From Acestrorhynchus altus (lineage: Eukaryota; Chordata; Actinopteri; Characiformes; Acestrorhynchidae), in assembly GCA_034509495.1 (NCBI GenBank), contig CM067507.1:10340997-10404996 (forward strand): DNA of 64,000 nucleotides, given 5' to 3'. The translations under genes were made by a program, and so were the position numbers. Shown one piece after another: positions 38,521-49,430 of this stretch. Within the stretch, counting starts at the first letter, position 1, and the number at the start of each line of letters is the position of its first letter. Under the pieces are notes generated by a model. It saw only the letters and a program-made list of their open reading frames with translations, was not told where the DNA came from and searched no databases.

Positions 38521-38961
38521 TCAAGGTCTCACTGTCGTTGCCACATGGGCATTGAAGGCCCCCAGTAGAACAAAGGAGTCCCCAGAAGGGGCACTTTCTA
38601 GCATCCCCACCGAACTGCTGTTCGGTGCATAAGCGCAAACAATGGTCAGAACCCGTCCCCCCACACATAGGCAGAGGGAGGCTACCCTTTCATCCACTGG
38701 GGTGAACCCCAACATACAGGCACCAAGATGGGGGGCCACAAGTATGTCCACTCCTGCTTGGCGCATTTCACCAGGGGCAACTCCAGAGTGGAAAAGTGTC
38801 CAACCCTTCTCAAGGACACTGGTTCCAGAGCCCGAGCAGCGTACACCAGCTCCAGCTCCTTCCCCACCAGAGAGGTGACATTCCATGTCCCTAGAGCCAG
38901 CTTCTGTAGCCGAGGATCGGACCGCCACGGTCCCCGCCTTCAGCCACCACCTATCTCCCAT
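38521..38961 (-). pseudogene. Rex3 endonuclease remnant
   Basis: 146 codons covering the AP-endonuclease: DILVAPHLGACMLGF, VDERVASLCLCVGGRVLTIV, CAYAPNSSS and SFVLLGAFNAHV. The third motif is GAFN, so the catalytic Asp of GDFN is replaced by Ala. Confidence 0.85.
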
Positions 38962-39215
38962 TGTACCCGACCCCTTTGGCCCCTCCTACTGGTGGTGAGC
39001 CCATGGGGAGGGGGACCCACGTTTCCTCTTTGGGTTGTGCCCGGCCACCTCGCCAGCATGCCCCAACTCCAGGCCTGGCTCCGGAGTGGGGACCCAGTGA
39101 CAAGCATCTGGGCGAGGGAACACTGTGTCCTGGTTTTTCTTGCATCATAAGGGTTGCGCTTCATCTGATCACTCATCTAGGACCTGTCTGCCTTGGGTGA
39201 CCCTTACCAGGGGCA

Positions 39216-39760
39216 GGAAGCACATATTTTACCAAAAAAAAATGTAGGCAGATATGATGCTGCTGAAGCATAAATAATAGACTACCATCACATTTATCTC
39301 ATCATTACTACAAATATTTGTACATTTCAGTTTCCTGAGGTTATTTTTTTCTGTTAATAGTGAACACTGTACCTATTGTGTTTTCATAACTATATGTATA
39401 TCAGCAAATTAGCTCATGAAAACTACAGCGCACAATGCAGCTGAATGTATTTAAATTCAAAGAAGCTAAATAATATAGCAATTACAGTTCACATAACCCC
39501 ACCGGCATTTTTGGGGGATAAAAATTATTGGTTCCGGTTAAGGTTCCATGGACACTATTTCCTTGCGATTTAATTTATAATTAAGCAGATATAAGATCTA
39601 GAGTTAATTTCCAGTGTAGGAAATTGCATTTAAAATCTATAATAGTGAACTCTCAATATGACACATAAATACATGTCAGAGATTTAAGAAAGAACATACT
39701 GGTGAGCTCAAACATCAAAAGGCTCAGGACAGCTAGTGAACTGGTGACAGGGTCATGTGG
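39216..39760. other. Intergenic between two LINEs
   Basis: AT-rich. A short word at 39690-39735 (TGELKHQKAQD in frame) echoes the Tc1 fragment at 35185, too short to call. Confidence 0.35.
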
Positions 39761-39764
39761 ACCT

Positions 39765-41175
39765 ACGGTTTATTGATGTGATGCATGGAGGCCCCACTCC
39801 TCCCTCTGCAATTGGGTCCTGGATTTCTTGACTGAGAGACCTCAGTCAGTCAGGATTGGTAACAACACCTCCAGTACCACCATACTGAGCACTGGTGCCC
39901 CCCAGGGCTGTGTGCTCAGTCCACTGCTCTTCACTCTGCTGACTCATGACTGTACTGCAAAGCACAGCTCAAATCACTTCATCAAGTTCGCTGATGACAC
40001 AACTGTCGTTGGCCTCATCAGCAAGAACGACGAGTCAGCATACAGAGAGGAGGTGCAGTGGCTAACAGACTGGTGCAGAACCAACAACCTATCCCTAAAC
40101 GTTGACAAAACCAAAGAGATGGTTGTTGACTTCAGAAGAGCACCAGGAAATCATCACCTACCACTGAACATTAACGGCTCTGCAGTGGAGATTGTGAGGA
40201 ACACAAAGTTCCTCGGTGTTCACATAGCAGAGAACCTCACCTGGTCCCTCAATACCCGCTCCATAACAAAGAAAGCCCAGCAGCGCCTCTACTTTCCGTG
40301 GAGACTGGAGAGAGCACACCTTCCACCACCCATCCTCACCATGTTCTACAGAGGGACGATAGAGAGCATCTTGAGCACCTGCATTACCGTCTGGTTTGGG
40401 AACTGCACCATCACGGATCGCAAGACCCTACAGCGGATAGTGAGGACAGCCGAAAAGATCATCGGAGTCCCTCTCCCCTCCATCAGTGACACCTACACCT
40501 CTCGCTGCCTCCGCAAAGCCACCAGCATTGTGGATGACCCAACCCATCCCTCACACAGTCTCTTCACTCTGATGCCGTCCGGCAGACGATACCAGAGCAT
40601 CCGAGCCTCCACCACCAGACTCTGCAATAGCTTTGTTCACCAGGCAGTCAGACTCCTCAACTCACTGAGACAGAGCTGAAACTGAACCTCACACCATTCT
40701 TCACACCACATAAACCACACCAACACAAAACACTGGACTGTAAACCACCCAGCACTCTACACACACATACACACACACACACACACGCACTCGGCACACA
40801 GAGACTGGATCATCCCCATCCTATCAGCAATATTTGCTGCACACCAAGAACTACACTTCTACCTCAGTAACTGCTTTTATCACGCACATCTAGATGTACA
40901 GTATGTTACATATCTCTTGCACCTTATTCCCACCATTCAACTCACTTCTTTGTACCAATCGGTATTGTACTGTCCTGTCCTGTCTGTTGAACTGTCTCTT
41001 GTTCACTGTATTTATTGTATTTATTGTACTGTTTGCACTTTATGTCGTCCAATTGTATTGCTGCTCCATGTTGCACCTTGGTTCCGGAGGAACACAATTT
41101 CATTGCACTGTGTACCTGTACTCGGTTGTAATGACAATAAAAAAGCCTTGACCTTGACCTTGACCTTGACTTCAT
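39765..41175 (+). mobile_element. 5'-truncated LINE (L2/Rex1 group), well preserved
   Basis: The RT begins at about 39765 in frame with the 39828-40679 ORF. The 3' UTR (40680-41140) includes 'gttccggaggaacacaattt' and 'aatgacaataaa', then tandem CTTGAC units. The same 3' UTR occurs on the minus strand at 56270-56670. Confidence 0.88.
39828..40679 (+). pseudogene. Truncated LINE reverse transcriptase, 283 codons open
   Basis: The frame opens with RPQSVRIGNNTSSTTILSTG and APQGCVLSPLLF (RT motif B), FADDTTVVG (catalytic FADD, motif C), LSLNVDKTKEMVVDFRR (motif D) and the C-terminal domain HLPPPILTMFYRGTIESIL, CITVWFGNC, FTLMPSGRRYQSIRA and HQAVRLLNSL. Uninterrupted to its TGA stop, so a recent insertion. 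Motif A and the endonuclease are missing through 5' truncation, so it cannot move by itself. Confidence 0.88.
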
Positions 41176-41650
41176 AACTTACGGGACTTACAAGATATGC
41201 TGCTAATATCTTGGTGCCAGATATCACAGGGTGCCTTTAGAGGTCCTACTAAATCCATGCCTCAAATGGTCCGATTTGTTGTAGCAGCACAATGGGGACC
41301 TTCTCAAGACGGGTGCTGATCATGTTTTAGTTGATTGAAGTATGCCAGTGGAATTGATTTCCTGAATTAGTTTATACAATAACCGCTGACAAAAGCAGCA
41401 TTATTTTTTTTCATGTAACAAAAAACAACTTGTGATTTGGGATGGGGTTGGAATACATTTTACATAAACTTATCTTATTAGCACCACAAGACTAAAAGCC
41501 ACAACAAGTCCCTATTTAAACAAAGAAATGGTAAGCAGGATGGTTCTGAGTACATGATCTTATGCCCAGATTCAACCAAATATGTTGGAAAAAAACTGTT
41601 TCTTACTGACAAATAATGACCAAAAACATACTGCAAAAGCAAGCCAAATG

Positions 41651-41688
<38 letters not shown>

Positions 41689-42005
41689 TACAGTAATTAA
41701 ATATTCTGTAAGCTCACACAAAGGTGTGACCAAATAGCTGTCAGGATTTGGCGACAGAACAGATGACTTTGCTCAGTCCCATGAAAGATAAAGACCTACA
41801 GGGTGTGTGTGTGGGGGGCCTCCTTCATTTAATGTGAACATGATTTCTGTGACTTGTTTGTTTTCTTACATGATTGTAACCAGATGCTGTTGGTCACAAT
41901 AATTAGATTATGGTATTCAGTGTGGGTGGTAATGCCTTATATGACCTATTAAACAACTTGCAGACAGTCTCATATGGATCATCCAGAGTGTTTATGGGTA
42001 TGATG
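41176..42005. other. Intergenic with (ATT)n run
   Basis: Holds only the ATT microsatellite at 41654-41689. Confidence 0.4.
41654..41689. repeat. (ATT)n microsatellite
   Basis: About 12 ATT units. Confidence 0.95.
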
Positions 42006-42009
42006 AGAG

Positions 42010-42370
42010 AATAGAAGAGTGTATGTTTGTATTCATGTGTTCAGGTAGAAGATGATTTTGCTTTACTTCTCAGAAAAGGGAGTGGCTGTTTTGTGTTGGA
42101 TCTGAAATCATGTTGATGGCTCTACTATGACATCAGGTGTTCTATGAGTGGTAGGTCAGCTGTAGTGATGTACAGGGCAGTTTTTACCAGTGTCTGTGAG
42201 ACATTGTGTTCAGCAGCAGTGACATTGCTGTATCAGACCATGATGTTGTTTGTCAGGATATTTCTCATAGTGGACTTGTAGAAGTTGCAGTGGAACTGTT
42301 GTGGCAGGTTGACTCTCCTAAGCTTTTGGAGGAAGCAAAGACATTGAGTCTTTCTGATGATGTGTGAAAA
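42010..42370 (-). mobile_element. Decayed LINE C-terminal fragment
   Basis: The minus strand near 42350-42230 reads LRRVNLPQQFHCNFYKSTMRN then ILTNNI and (V)WYSN-like, corresponding to the 'PP-IL-FYRGTIESIL' region of the LINE at 39.8-40.7 kb and Rex1-like relatives. Heavily mutated. Confidence 0.5.
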
Positions 42371-42374
42371 TATT

Positions 42375-43100
42375 CCTAATACACACGTGACTCTGTGGAT
42401 CAAAGAATGTTAAATGCCCGCACATCTGAAATGCAAAGTTCATCCCTCAGTCAGCCACCATCTTGCACCATGAGCACACTGGACAGTGTTCATTCTCACT
42501 CACAAGATAACTTCTCACATGTTATACAGGTGTGGGCATTCCTATCCAAGGCAGCACCACTTCATAATCAATTTACATAATACTATCCATGATTTGTGTC
42601 ATGTCAGTGTAAAAAAGCAGCAGAGTACTTTATACCTGGCATGCTGAATTGCTGGACAAATTGCCCAAAACTGGCCTACACTCTTGAAAATAAAGGTGCA
42701 ACTAATGGGTTTTTTGTCTAATGCCATAGAAGAACCACTTTTGGTTTCATAAAGAACTTTTTTGTAAAGGAAATGTGTAAGTGTGAAAGAGCCTTTACAT
42801 CAAATGTAAATATACTCATACTCGCACATCTTGATTACAAACAAGGTTCTTAAAGAACACCTTGTAGCACCTTTATTTACAATAATAATATTACATTGCT
42901 AAAGTCTTCCCTTTCTGTATTTTGGTCAGGAGTCTCAGTGTTGGGAAGTGTGTCCTGAATGGAATATCAAACACAATCTGCTGCCAAGGTATAAAAATAC
43001 TGGAGTGTTGTTCTCCAAGGTAATTTTGAACAGCGGAGTCTTATATGAGTGAAGCAGATGGCCCAATTCAATGTTGCCTTTTCATTTTCCTATAGGTGCC
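42375..43100. other. Intergenic, possible short repeat pair
   Basis: 'cttgaaaataaaggtgcaac' at 42685 and 'aagaacaccttgtagcacct' at 42856 form an inverted pair (about 190 bp apart), suggesting a small MITE also hinted at near 19825. Otherwise nothing. Confidence 0.35.
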
Positions 43101-43163
43101 ACACACATACACACACACATGCACACACGTACGCACACACACACATGCAGACACACACACAAA
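43101..43163. repeat. (AC)n-rich tract
   Basis: CA-rich with several interruptions. Confidence 0.85.
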
Positions 43164-43529
43164 TGTGACAACATTTACCAAACTTTAATCAGTAATGCAA
43201 GAGCGTGGAGGGAGTATATCAGCAGTCACTTTGCCAATCCATTTTCTCTGAGTCAGAATATTATGTTTAATGTCTTAGAACAGACATTACGTTTTCTCCA
43301 AAATACCTAATGATCCTTAAAAGGACGTTTCTGCTGATATCACTTTTGGAAACAAAATGCTGTTTCTTTGGAACATTTTTTACATTTACATGTGAAATAC
43401 TGAGCTGTTATTAATACACAATTGATTTCCAGAGAACATATATTTGTGGTTATTTATCATTCTGTATTTCATACACATGACTTTAGTGTAGTTGAGTGTG
43501 GTTTTGGTGTATGTATGTGTGTGTGTATA

Positions 43530-43646
<117 letters not shown>

Positions 43647-43649
43647 TTA

Positions 43650-44185
43650 CCATAACTTTATGACCTTTAATAACTTTATCTTTATTTCTACATCATATAT
43701 AGTATAGTGCATAAAGGGTGCTCTGGTAATATACATGAACTCATTAGTTTGTTGATTTTGAATGGGATAAAGATATCTGAGCACTATAGAAAGAGCATTT
43801 ATGAATAGGACTTAAATACCATGTTGAACATTTTCTGTGATCTCAGTAACCATTATGCCCCCATGTATACTTGACCTTAGGAACTCTCACAAAAGAACCC
43901 GTTAGTCAGACCAGATACACTGAGTGTCCAGACAGTGCAACAATTGCCTCACACACACATACACACCCACACACGACTGGAATTAGATCCCATTAGAGTG
44001 TCATGGCCCAGAAACATGGAAAGTATAGAAGTACACAAGCATATGAGTAAGAACACAGCAAATACACTTTAACAGCTCTTGAATACCTGACACCTCCAGA
44101 GAACTCAACCTTGTATATAAATTTAGTGATATCTGTCTTGGTGCCAGGAGACCTTCTGTCTTGGTGCCAGGAGATGTTTCTATTC
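43650..44185. other. Intergenic, nothing recognised
   Basis: No supported feature. Confidence 0.35.
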
Positions 44186-44189
44186 AGTA

Positions 44190-44735
44190 AGTTTTTAATT
44201 GCTGAAGACAGTACATGCTAACCTTGAGCTCCTCTGCCCCATCTGAGAAGGACCCTGGGCTCCCCTGCCACCATTTCACATTGGCTGCCCACCTTCCAGC
44301 TACTGGACCTGGATTAGTTTCTCACACTGCCCTGGAGTAGTTGCCCACCTGTTGTCACCAACTTTGTAGAAATTTACACAGACCCCAATTAGTTGCTACT
44401 GTTACTATTGTGTCTATCATTACTTCTGTACACCTGAGTATTACAGCAGACATGTGGTGATCCAGTGTCCCCAAACTATGTATAAGTAGTTTGACCAGAG
44501 GAGGATTGGTCCCCACTAGTGAGCCTGGTTCCACCCAAGGTTTCTTCCTCCATCTCTGAGGGAGTTTTTCCTTGCCACTGTTGTCCTTAGGCTTACTTAC
44601 CAGGGGGTTTATGTCCTATCCTTTGTTCCTTTGTTTTTGTGTTTTTAACCTTTTTATTTTTTTATTTTTGTACAGCTGCTCTGTGACATCAGTTGTGAAA
44701 AGTGCTTTACAAATACTTTTTAATTGATTGATTAA
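44190..44735 (+). mobile_element. 3' UTR of CR1/L2-type LINE (family C)
   Basis: Matches the tail of the 25-27.8 kb element block by block ('gagctcctctgccccatctg', 'ctactggacctggattagtt', 'gtgtccccaaactatgtata') and continues into the terminal section 'gagggagtttttccttgcc' and 'gttgtgaaaagtgctttaca'. Extreme 5' truncation. Confidence 0.8.
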
Positions 44736-44761
44736 TACATTCATTTTGTACCTCAATTGTA

Positions 44762-45877
44762 CAACCCCAATTCCAATGAAGTTGGGATGTTGTGTAAAAC
44801 ATAAATAAAAACAAAATGTGATGAGTTGCAAATCCTTTAACTTATATTCAATTGAATACACTGCAAGGACAAGATATCTAACATTCAAATGGATAACTAA
44901 GATTCCACAGGTGAACAGGTTAATTGGAAAATGTGAGTGTCATTATTGGGTATAAAGGGAGCCTTCCCAAAAGGCTCAGTTGTTCACAAGCAAGGATGGG
45001 GTGAGGTTCACCGCTTTGTAAACAACTGTGTGAGCAAATAGTCCAATAGTTATGAACTGTGAAATTGCAAGGAATTAAGGGATTTACTCATCAGTCCATA
45101 CTATCAAAAGATTCTGAGAATCTTTGGAAATCTTAGCAAGTAAGCAGCTAGATCAAAAAACAAAATTGAATGCCTGTGACTTTCCATCCCTCAGATGGCA
45201 CTGCATTCAAATCCGACATAATTCTGTAATGGATATTACCACATGGGCACAGGAGCACTTCAGCAAACTATTGTCTGTGAACACAGTTCATCGATCCATT
45301 TACAAGTGCAAGTTCAATTTCTACCATGCAAAGTGAAAGCCATATATCAACAACACCCAGAAATGCTGCTGTCTTCTCAGGGCCTGAGCTCATCTGAGAT
45401 GGACTCATGCAAAGTGGAAAAAGGTCCTGTGGTCTGACATTTCAAATTGTTTTTGGAAATCAGAGGAAAAGGACTGTCTGGATTATCGGTGCAGAGTTCA
45501 GTAGCCAGCCTCTCTTGCATATCTGTGAAGGTACCATTAATGCTCAATGCTACATACAGGTTTTGGAGCAATATATGCTGCCATTCAAGCAGCATATTTT
45601 TCAGGGATGTCCCTGGTTATTTCAGCAAGGCAATGCCAAGCCACATTATGTTGTTAAAAGGAAATGTGATGTAACACAATTGTAAACATGCAACTTTCCC
45701 AACATTTTTGGGAACATGTTCAAATTCAAAAATTGGCAAAAAACAACAAAAGTTTTTCAGGTTGAACATTAAATATCTTGTCTTTGTAGTGTATTCAATT
45801 TAATATAGATAAAGTATTTTCAAATCATTGTATTCTATTTTTATTTATGTTTTACACAATGTCCCAAATTGGGGTTG
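44762..45877 (+). mobile_element. Tc1-like transposon with ~120-bp inverted repeats
   Basis: The left end 'caaccccaattccaatgaag' is inverted at the right end ('aaattggggttg' at 45866-45877), and the similarity runs inwards through 'tgtgtaaaacataaat' and 'ttgaatacactgcaaggaca'. Plus-strand frames hold a decayed transposase: WHCIQIRHNSVMDITTW (45200), KVLWSDISN-like (45425), FLEIRGKGLSGLSV, HICEGTINAQCYIQVLEQYM and FQQGNAKPH (the D of QQDNAKPH is Gly). The region after the second catalytic motif is deleted. Confidence 0.82.
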
Positions 45878-45889
45878 ATGCCCCATGAT

Positions 45890-46713
45890 GCCAAAGTGAG
45901 AAGCTTTGCAAATTTATTAAACATAAAAACACAAAAATGTAAAAGTATTCACAGCCGTTGTTCAATATTTTGTTGAAGAACCTTTGGCAGCAATTACAAT
46001 GTTTTTGAGTATGATGCCACCAATTTGGCAAACCTGTTTTTGATTCCCCTATTCTTCTTTGCAGAACCTCTCAAGCTCCAACAGATTAAATGGGGAGCGT
46101 TGGTGCATAGCTATTTTTAAAAATCTCCCAAGATGTTCAATTAGGTTCAAATCTGGGCTCTGGCTGGGCCACTCCAAACATTCTCAAAGTTGTCCTAAAG
46201 CTACTGCTTTGTTTGGGTTGTTGTTAATTTTGAAGATAAAACCCAGTATGGGGTCCATAGTTCTCTGGAGCAGGTTATCATCAAGGATATTTCTGTACAG
46301 TAATCTTTCTCTCTACCCTGACTAGTCTCCCAGTTCCTGCTGCAGAAAAACATCCCACACCACCATGATTCACAGGAATGGCTCAATCCGGTCTCGGAGG
46401 TCTACAGACAATTCCTTAGACTTCAAGGCTTGGTTTGTGCTCTGACATGTACTGTCTACTATGGGACCTATATATTAACAGGTCCAAATCATGTCCAATC
46501 AACTGAATTTACTACAGGTATCATAGCAAAGGCTGTGAATACTTGTTATTTTAATACATTTGCAAAGATTTAAAACAAACTTTTCTCACTGTGATCATGG
46601 GGTATTGTGTGTAGAATCTTGAGCGGGGAAAAATATTTAATCCGTTTTGAAATAAGTCTGTAACATAAAATGTTAAAAACATGAAGAGCAGTGAATACTT
46701 CCCAGATGCAATG
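45890..46713 (-). mobile_element. Tc1-like transposon relic, left end lost
   Basis: Lies only about 12 bp from the previous element. The right end at 46713 reads, on the minus strand, 'cattgcatctgggaagtatt', the terminus also seen at 24344. Inside, plus-strand complement of transposase text is visible: a minus-strand frame at 46386-46201 holds the SWWCGMFFC region, and around 46100-46180 the complement of the WPSQSPDLNLIEH motif. Confidence 0.7.
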
Positions 46714-46714
46714 T

Positions 46715-47270
46715 AAGTAGACTATTAATGTGCAACATTTTAAATAATACTGGAAAAATCCTGTACCTAACAACTGAAGTTATACAGGGCCAACACCTTT
46801 TCTAATGTAAAGTTGCTGTGAAACTATATCCTCCATATAATCCAATATGAATGAAGATACTCTGAAAGAAAACTGGCTAAAGTGAATATTTACACAAAAA
46901 GTTGGTTTTGGGTTAGTAAAAAGTATACAGTACATTCATGTCTAGTGATGTTTAAAGTGAATTCTAAATGTAGTATTAAGGTCTAGCAACTGATATCATT
47001 GGTACTCCCCTGCCCATCCTCCAAGACATGTACTCTCCAAGGACCAAGAAACAGAGAGGGAAATCATTCCTTTCACCATGAACATAGCTGGTTTACAGTT
47101 CCTCACCTCAGACAGGCACTATGAAATTCTGTATACTAAGTGTGTACTGGAGCAGTTTCTTTCCTCATGCCACCACAGTCATACTAAACCAGTAATATCA
47201 TCTGTTAGAACATAGCTACTCCTTTTTTATCCATATAGTTATCACACACTGCTTCCTTTGTTCACCACAA
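46715..47270. other. Intergenic between Tc1 elements
   Basis: A plus-strand passage at 46990-47190 vaguely resembles the C-terminal end of a LINE RT but I cannot support it. Nothing else. Confidence 0.3.
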
Positions 47271-47274
47271 TTTA

Positions 47275-48923
47275 CAGTCATATGAAAAGGTTTTGGCACC
47301 CCTATTAATCTTAATCATTTTTATTTATAAATATTTGGGGGTTTGCAACAGCTATTTCAGTTTGATATATCTAATAACTGATGGACACAGTAATATTTCA
47401 GGATTGAAATGAGGTTTATTGTACTAACAGAAAATGTGCAATATGCATTAAACCAAAATTTGACAGGTGCAAAAGTATGGGCACCTCAACAGAAGAGTGA
47501 CATTAATTTTTAGTAGATCCTCCTTTTGCACAAATAACAGCCTCTAGTCGCTTCCTGTAGCATTTAATGAGTTCCTGGATCCTGGATGAAGGTATTTTTG
47601 ACCATTCGTCTTTACAAAACAATTCCAGTTCAGTTAAGTTTGATGGTCGCCGAGCATGGACAGCCCGCTTCAAATCATCCCACAGATGTTCAATGATATT
47701 CAGGTCTGGGGACTGGGATGGCCATTCCAGAACATTGTAATTGTTCCTCTGCATGAATGCCTGAGTAGATTTGGAGCAGTGTTTTGGATCATTGTCTTGC
47801 TGAAATATCCATCCCCGGTGTAACTTCAAATTCGTCACTGATTCTTGAACATTATTTTCAAGAATCTGCTGATACTGAGTGGAACCCATGCAACCCTCAA
47901 CTTTAACAAGATTCCCAGTGCTGGCATTGGCCACACAGCCCCAAAGCATGATGGAACCTCCACCAAATTTTACAGTGGGTAGCAAGTGTTTTTCTTGGAA
48001 TGCTGTGTTTTTTTGCCGCCATGCATAACGCCTTTTTGTATGACCAAACAACTCAATCTTTGTTTCATCAGTCCAAAGGACCTTCTTTCAAAATGAAGCT
48101 GGCTTGTCCAAATGTGCTTTTGCATACCTCAGGTGACTCTGTTTGTGGCGTGCTTGCAGAAACGGCTTCTTTCGCATCACTCTCCCATACAGCTTCTCCT
48201 TGTGCAAAGTGCGCTGTATTGTTGACCGATGCACAGTGACACCATCTGCAGCAAGATGATGCTGCAGGTCTTTGGAGGTGGTCTGTTGATTGTCCTTGAC
48301 TTTTCTCACCATTCTTCTTCTCTGCCTTTCTGATATTCTTCTTGGCCTGCCACTTCTGGGCTTAACAAGAACTGTCCCTGTGGTCTTCCATTTCCTTACT
48401 ATGTTCCTCACAGTGGAAACTGACAGGTTAAATCTCTGAGACAACTTTTTGTATCTTTCCCCTGAACAACTATGTTGAACAATCTTTGTTTTCAGATCAT
48501 TTGAGAGTTGTTTCAAGGCGCCCATGATGCCACTTTTCAGAGGAGATTCAAATAGGAGAACAACTTGCAATTGGCCACCTTAAATACCTTTTCTCATGAT
48601 TGGATACACCTGGCTATGAAGTTCAAAGCTCAATGAGGTTACCAAACCAATTTTGTGCTTCAGTAAGTCAGTAAAAAGTAGTTAGGAGTATTCAAATCAA
48701 GAAAATGATAAGGGTGCCCATACTTTTGCACCTGTCAAATTTTGGTTTAATGCATATTGCACATTTTCTGTTAGTACAATAAACCTCATTTCAATCCTGA
48801 AATATTACTGTGTCCATCAGTTATTAGATATATCAAACTGAAATAGCTGTTGCAAACCCCCAAATATTTATAAATAAAAATGATTAAGATTAATAGGCGT
48901 GCCCAAACTTTTTCATATGACTG
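47275..48923 (-). mobile_element. Near-intact Tc1-like transposon, IR/DR type
   Basis: 1649 bp between TA target dinucleotides (47273-47274 and 48924-48925). Terminal inverted repeats of 211 bp (47275-47485 and 48713-48923) are almost identical. Each holds an outer 'cagtcatatgaaaa...ggcac' and an inner 'caggtgcaaaagtatgggca' motif, the double-binding-site layout of IR/DR elements such as Sleeping Beauty's relatives. The minus strand carries one full-length transposase frame with a single stop codon. Confidence 0.95.
47503..48525 (-). pseudogene. Tc1-like transposase, 340 codons with one internal stop
   Basis: A cut-and-paste DD34E transposase that binds the inverted repeats and moves the element in the nucleus. 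The start MGALKQLSNDLKTKIV at 48525 is preferred over the upstream in-frame ATG at 48570, because it gives 340 residues, the usual Tc1 length. Visible parts: paired helix-turn-helix DNA-binding region (residues 1-110, with RSGRPRRIS as the GRRR-like hook), then the catalytic core with WTDETKIELFG (Asp153), GGGSIMLWGC, FQQDNDPKH (Asp244) and WPSQSPDLNIIEHLW (Glu279). Spacing of 34 residues between the last two is correct. Codon 146 is TGA (48090-48088) where Trp would be expected, and the frame is otherwise uninterrupted on both sides. Confidence 0.93.
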
Positions 48924-48929
48924 TAACTC

Positions 48930-49245
48930 CCACACATGATATAGACTATGATTGAACCACTACACACATTTTGTAGTGTTCATTGAGTCTCATTCATGAA
49001 ACATGCGGAAACTCATACTCATGATTTGAGTACAATTTGCCATCCAGAACATATTCACCCAGAAAATGCTGCATAAACACCAGAATTGTTAGTAGAACTT
49101 GTGTAGGTTCAAGTGATTTGCACATTTGGTTACTACGCCCACAAAAGCCTTTTTTGTCTCTGACATTGTTTGGGAGAGAGTTTTTTCCACCCCTTGATGA
49201 AGAATTCTTTCAGATATGTGATTTTCCTCAAACTCCCTCTGATAC
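48930..49245. other. Intergenic, nothing recognised
   Basis: No supported feature. Confidence 0.35.
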
Positions 49246-49249
49246 AATA

Positions 49250-49430
49250 AAGATTTCATTGTGATGTCTATGATGGAGATCTCTCCTGGCCCTACTGCTA
49301 CAAAGCAGCCTCAAACCAAGACACTCCAGTTGTAAATGTGCTCAAATGCTGTGATTGATTTGTGCTGTTTCTGTGCCCAAATAATTGAACTTAGATTTAT
49401 CCGTCCAAAGCACATTGTTCAGTTTTAAGT
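49250..49430 (-). mobile_element. Tc1-like relic, small fragment
   Basis: The plus strand reads 'gatttatccgtccaaagcac', complement of the transposase catalytic start (V(L)WTDKS-like), with 'caaataattgaacttag' before it. Small and weak. Confidence 0.4.

Larger units (their letters stand above)
36665..39215 (-). mobile_element. Rex3 LINE retrotransposon (RTE-like), nearly complete
   Basis: The sequence at 37560-37580 matches the published Rex3 forward primer region ('cggtgacaaagggcagcc') and 38010-38030 matches the complement of the reverse one ('ggcagactggggtggtggt'), which I recall from fish cytogenetics. On the minus strand the protein order is endonuclease (38961-38521, with LLGAFNAHV where GDFN is expected), linker and early RT (38478-37945), RT core (38083-37439: CGFRPGRGTLDRLY, CFVDLEKTFDRVPRG, GLCQGCPLSPILF, LLFADDVVLLA) and C-terminal part (37208-36840: KLSIYRSIYVPTLIYGHELW). 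The 3' end has GGAT tandem units at 36668-36684. Frameshifts and stops make it inactive. Confidence 0.92.

Noticed and set aside
38060..39200. Plus-strand ORFs of 78-140 codons over Rex3
   Set aside because: Antisense shadows of Rex3 endonuclease and RT.
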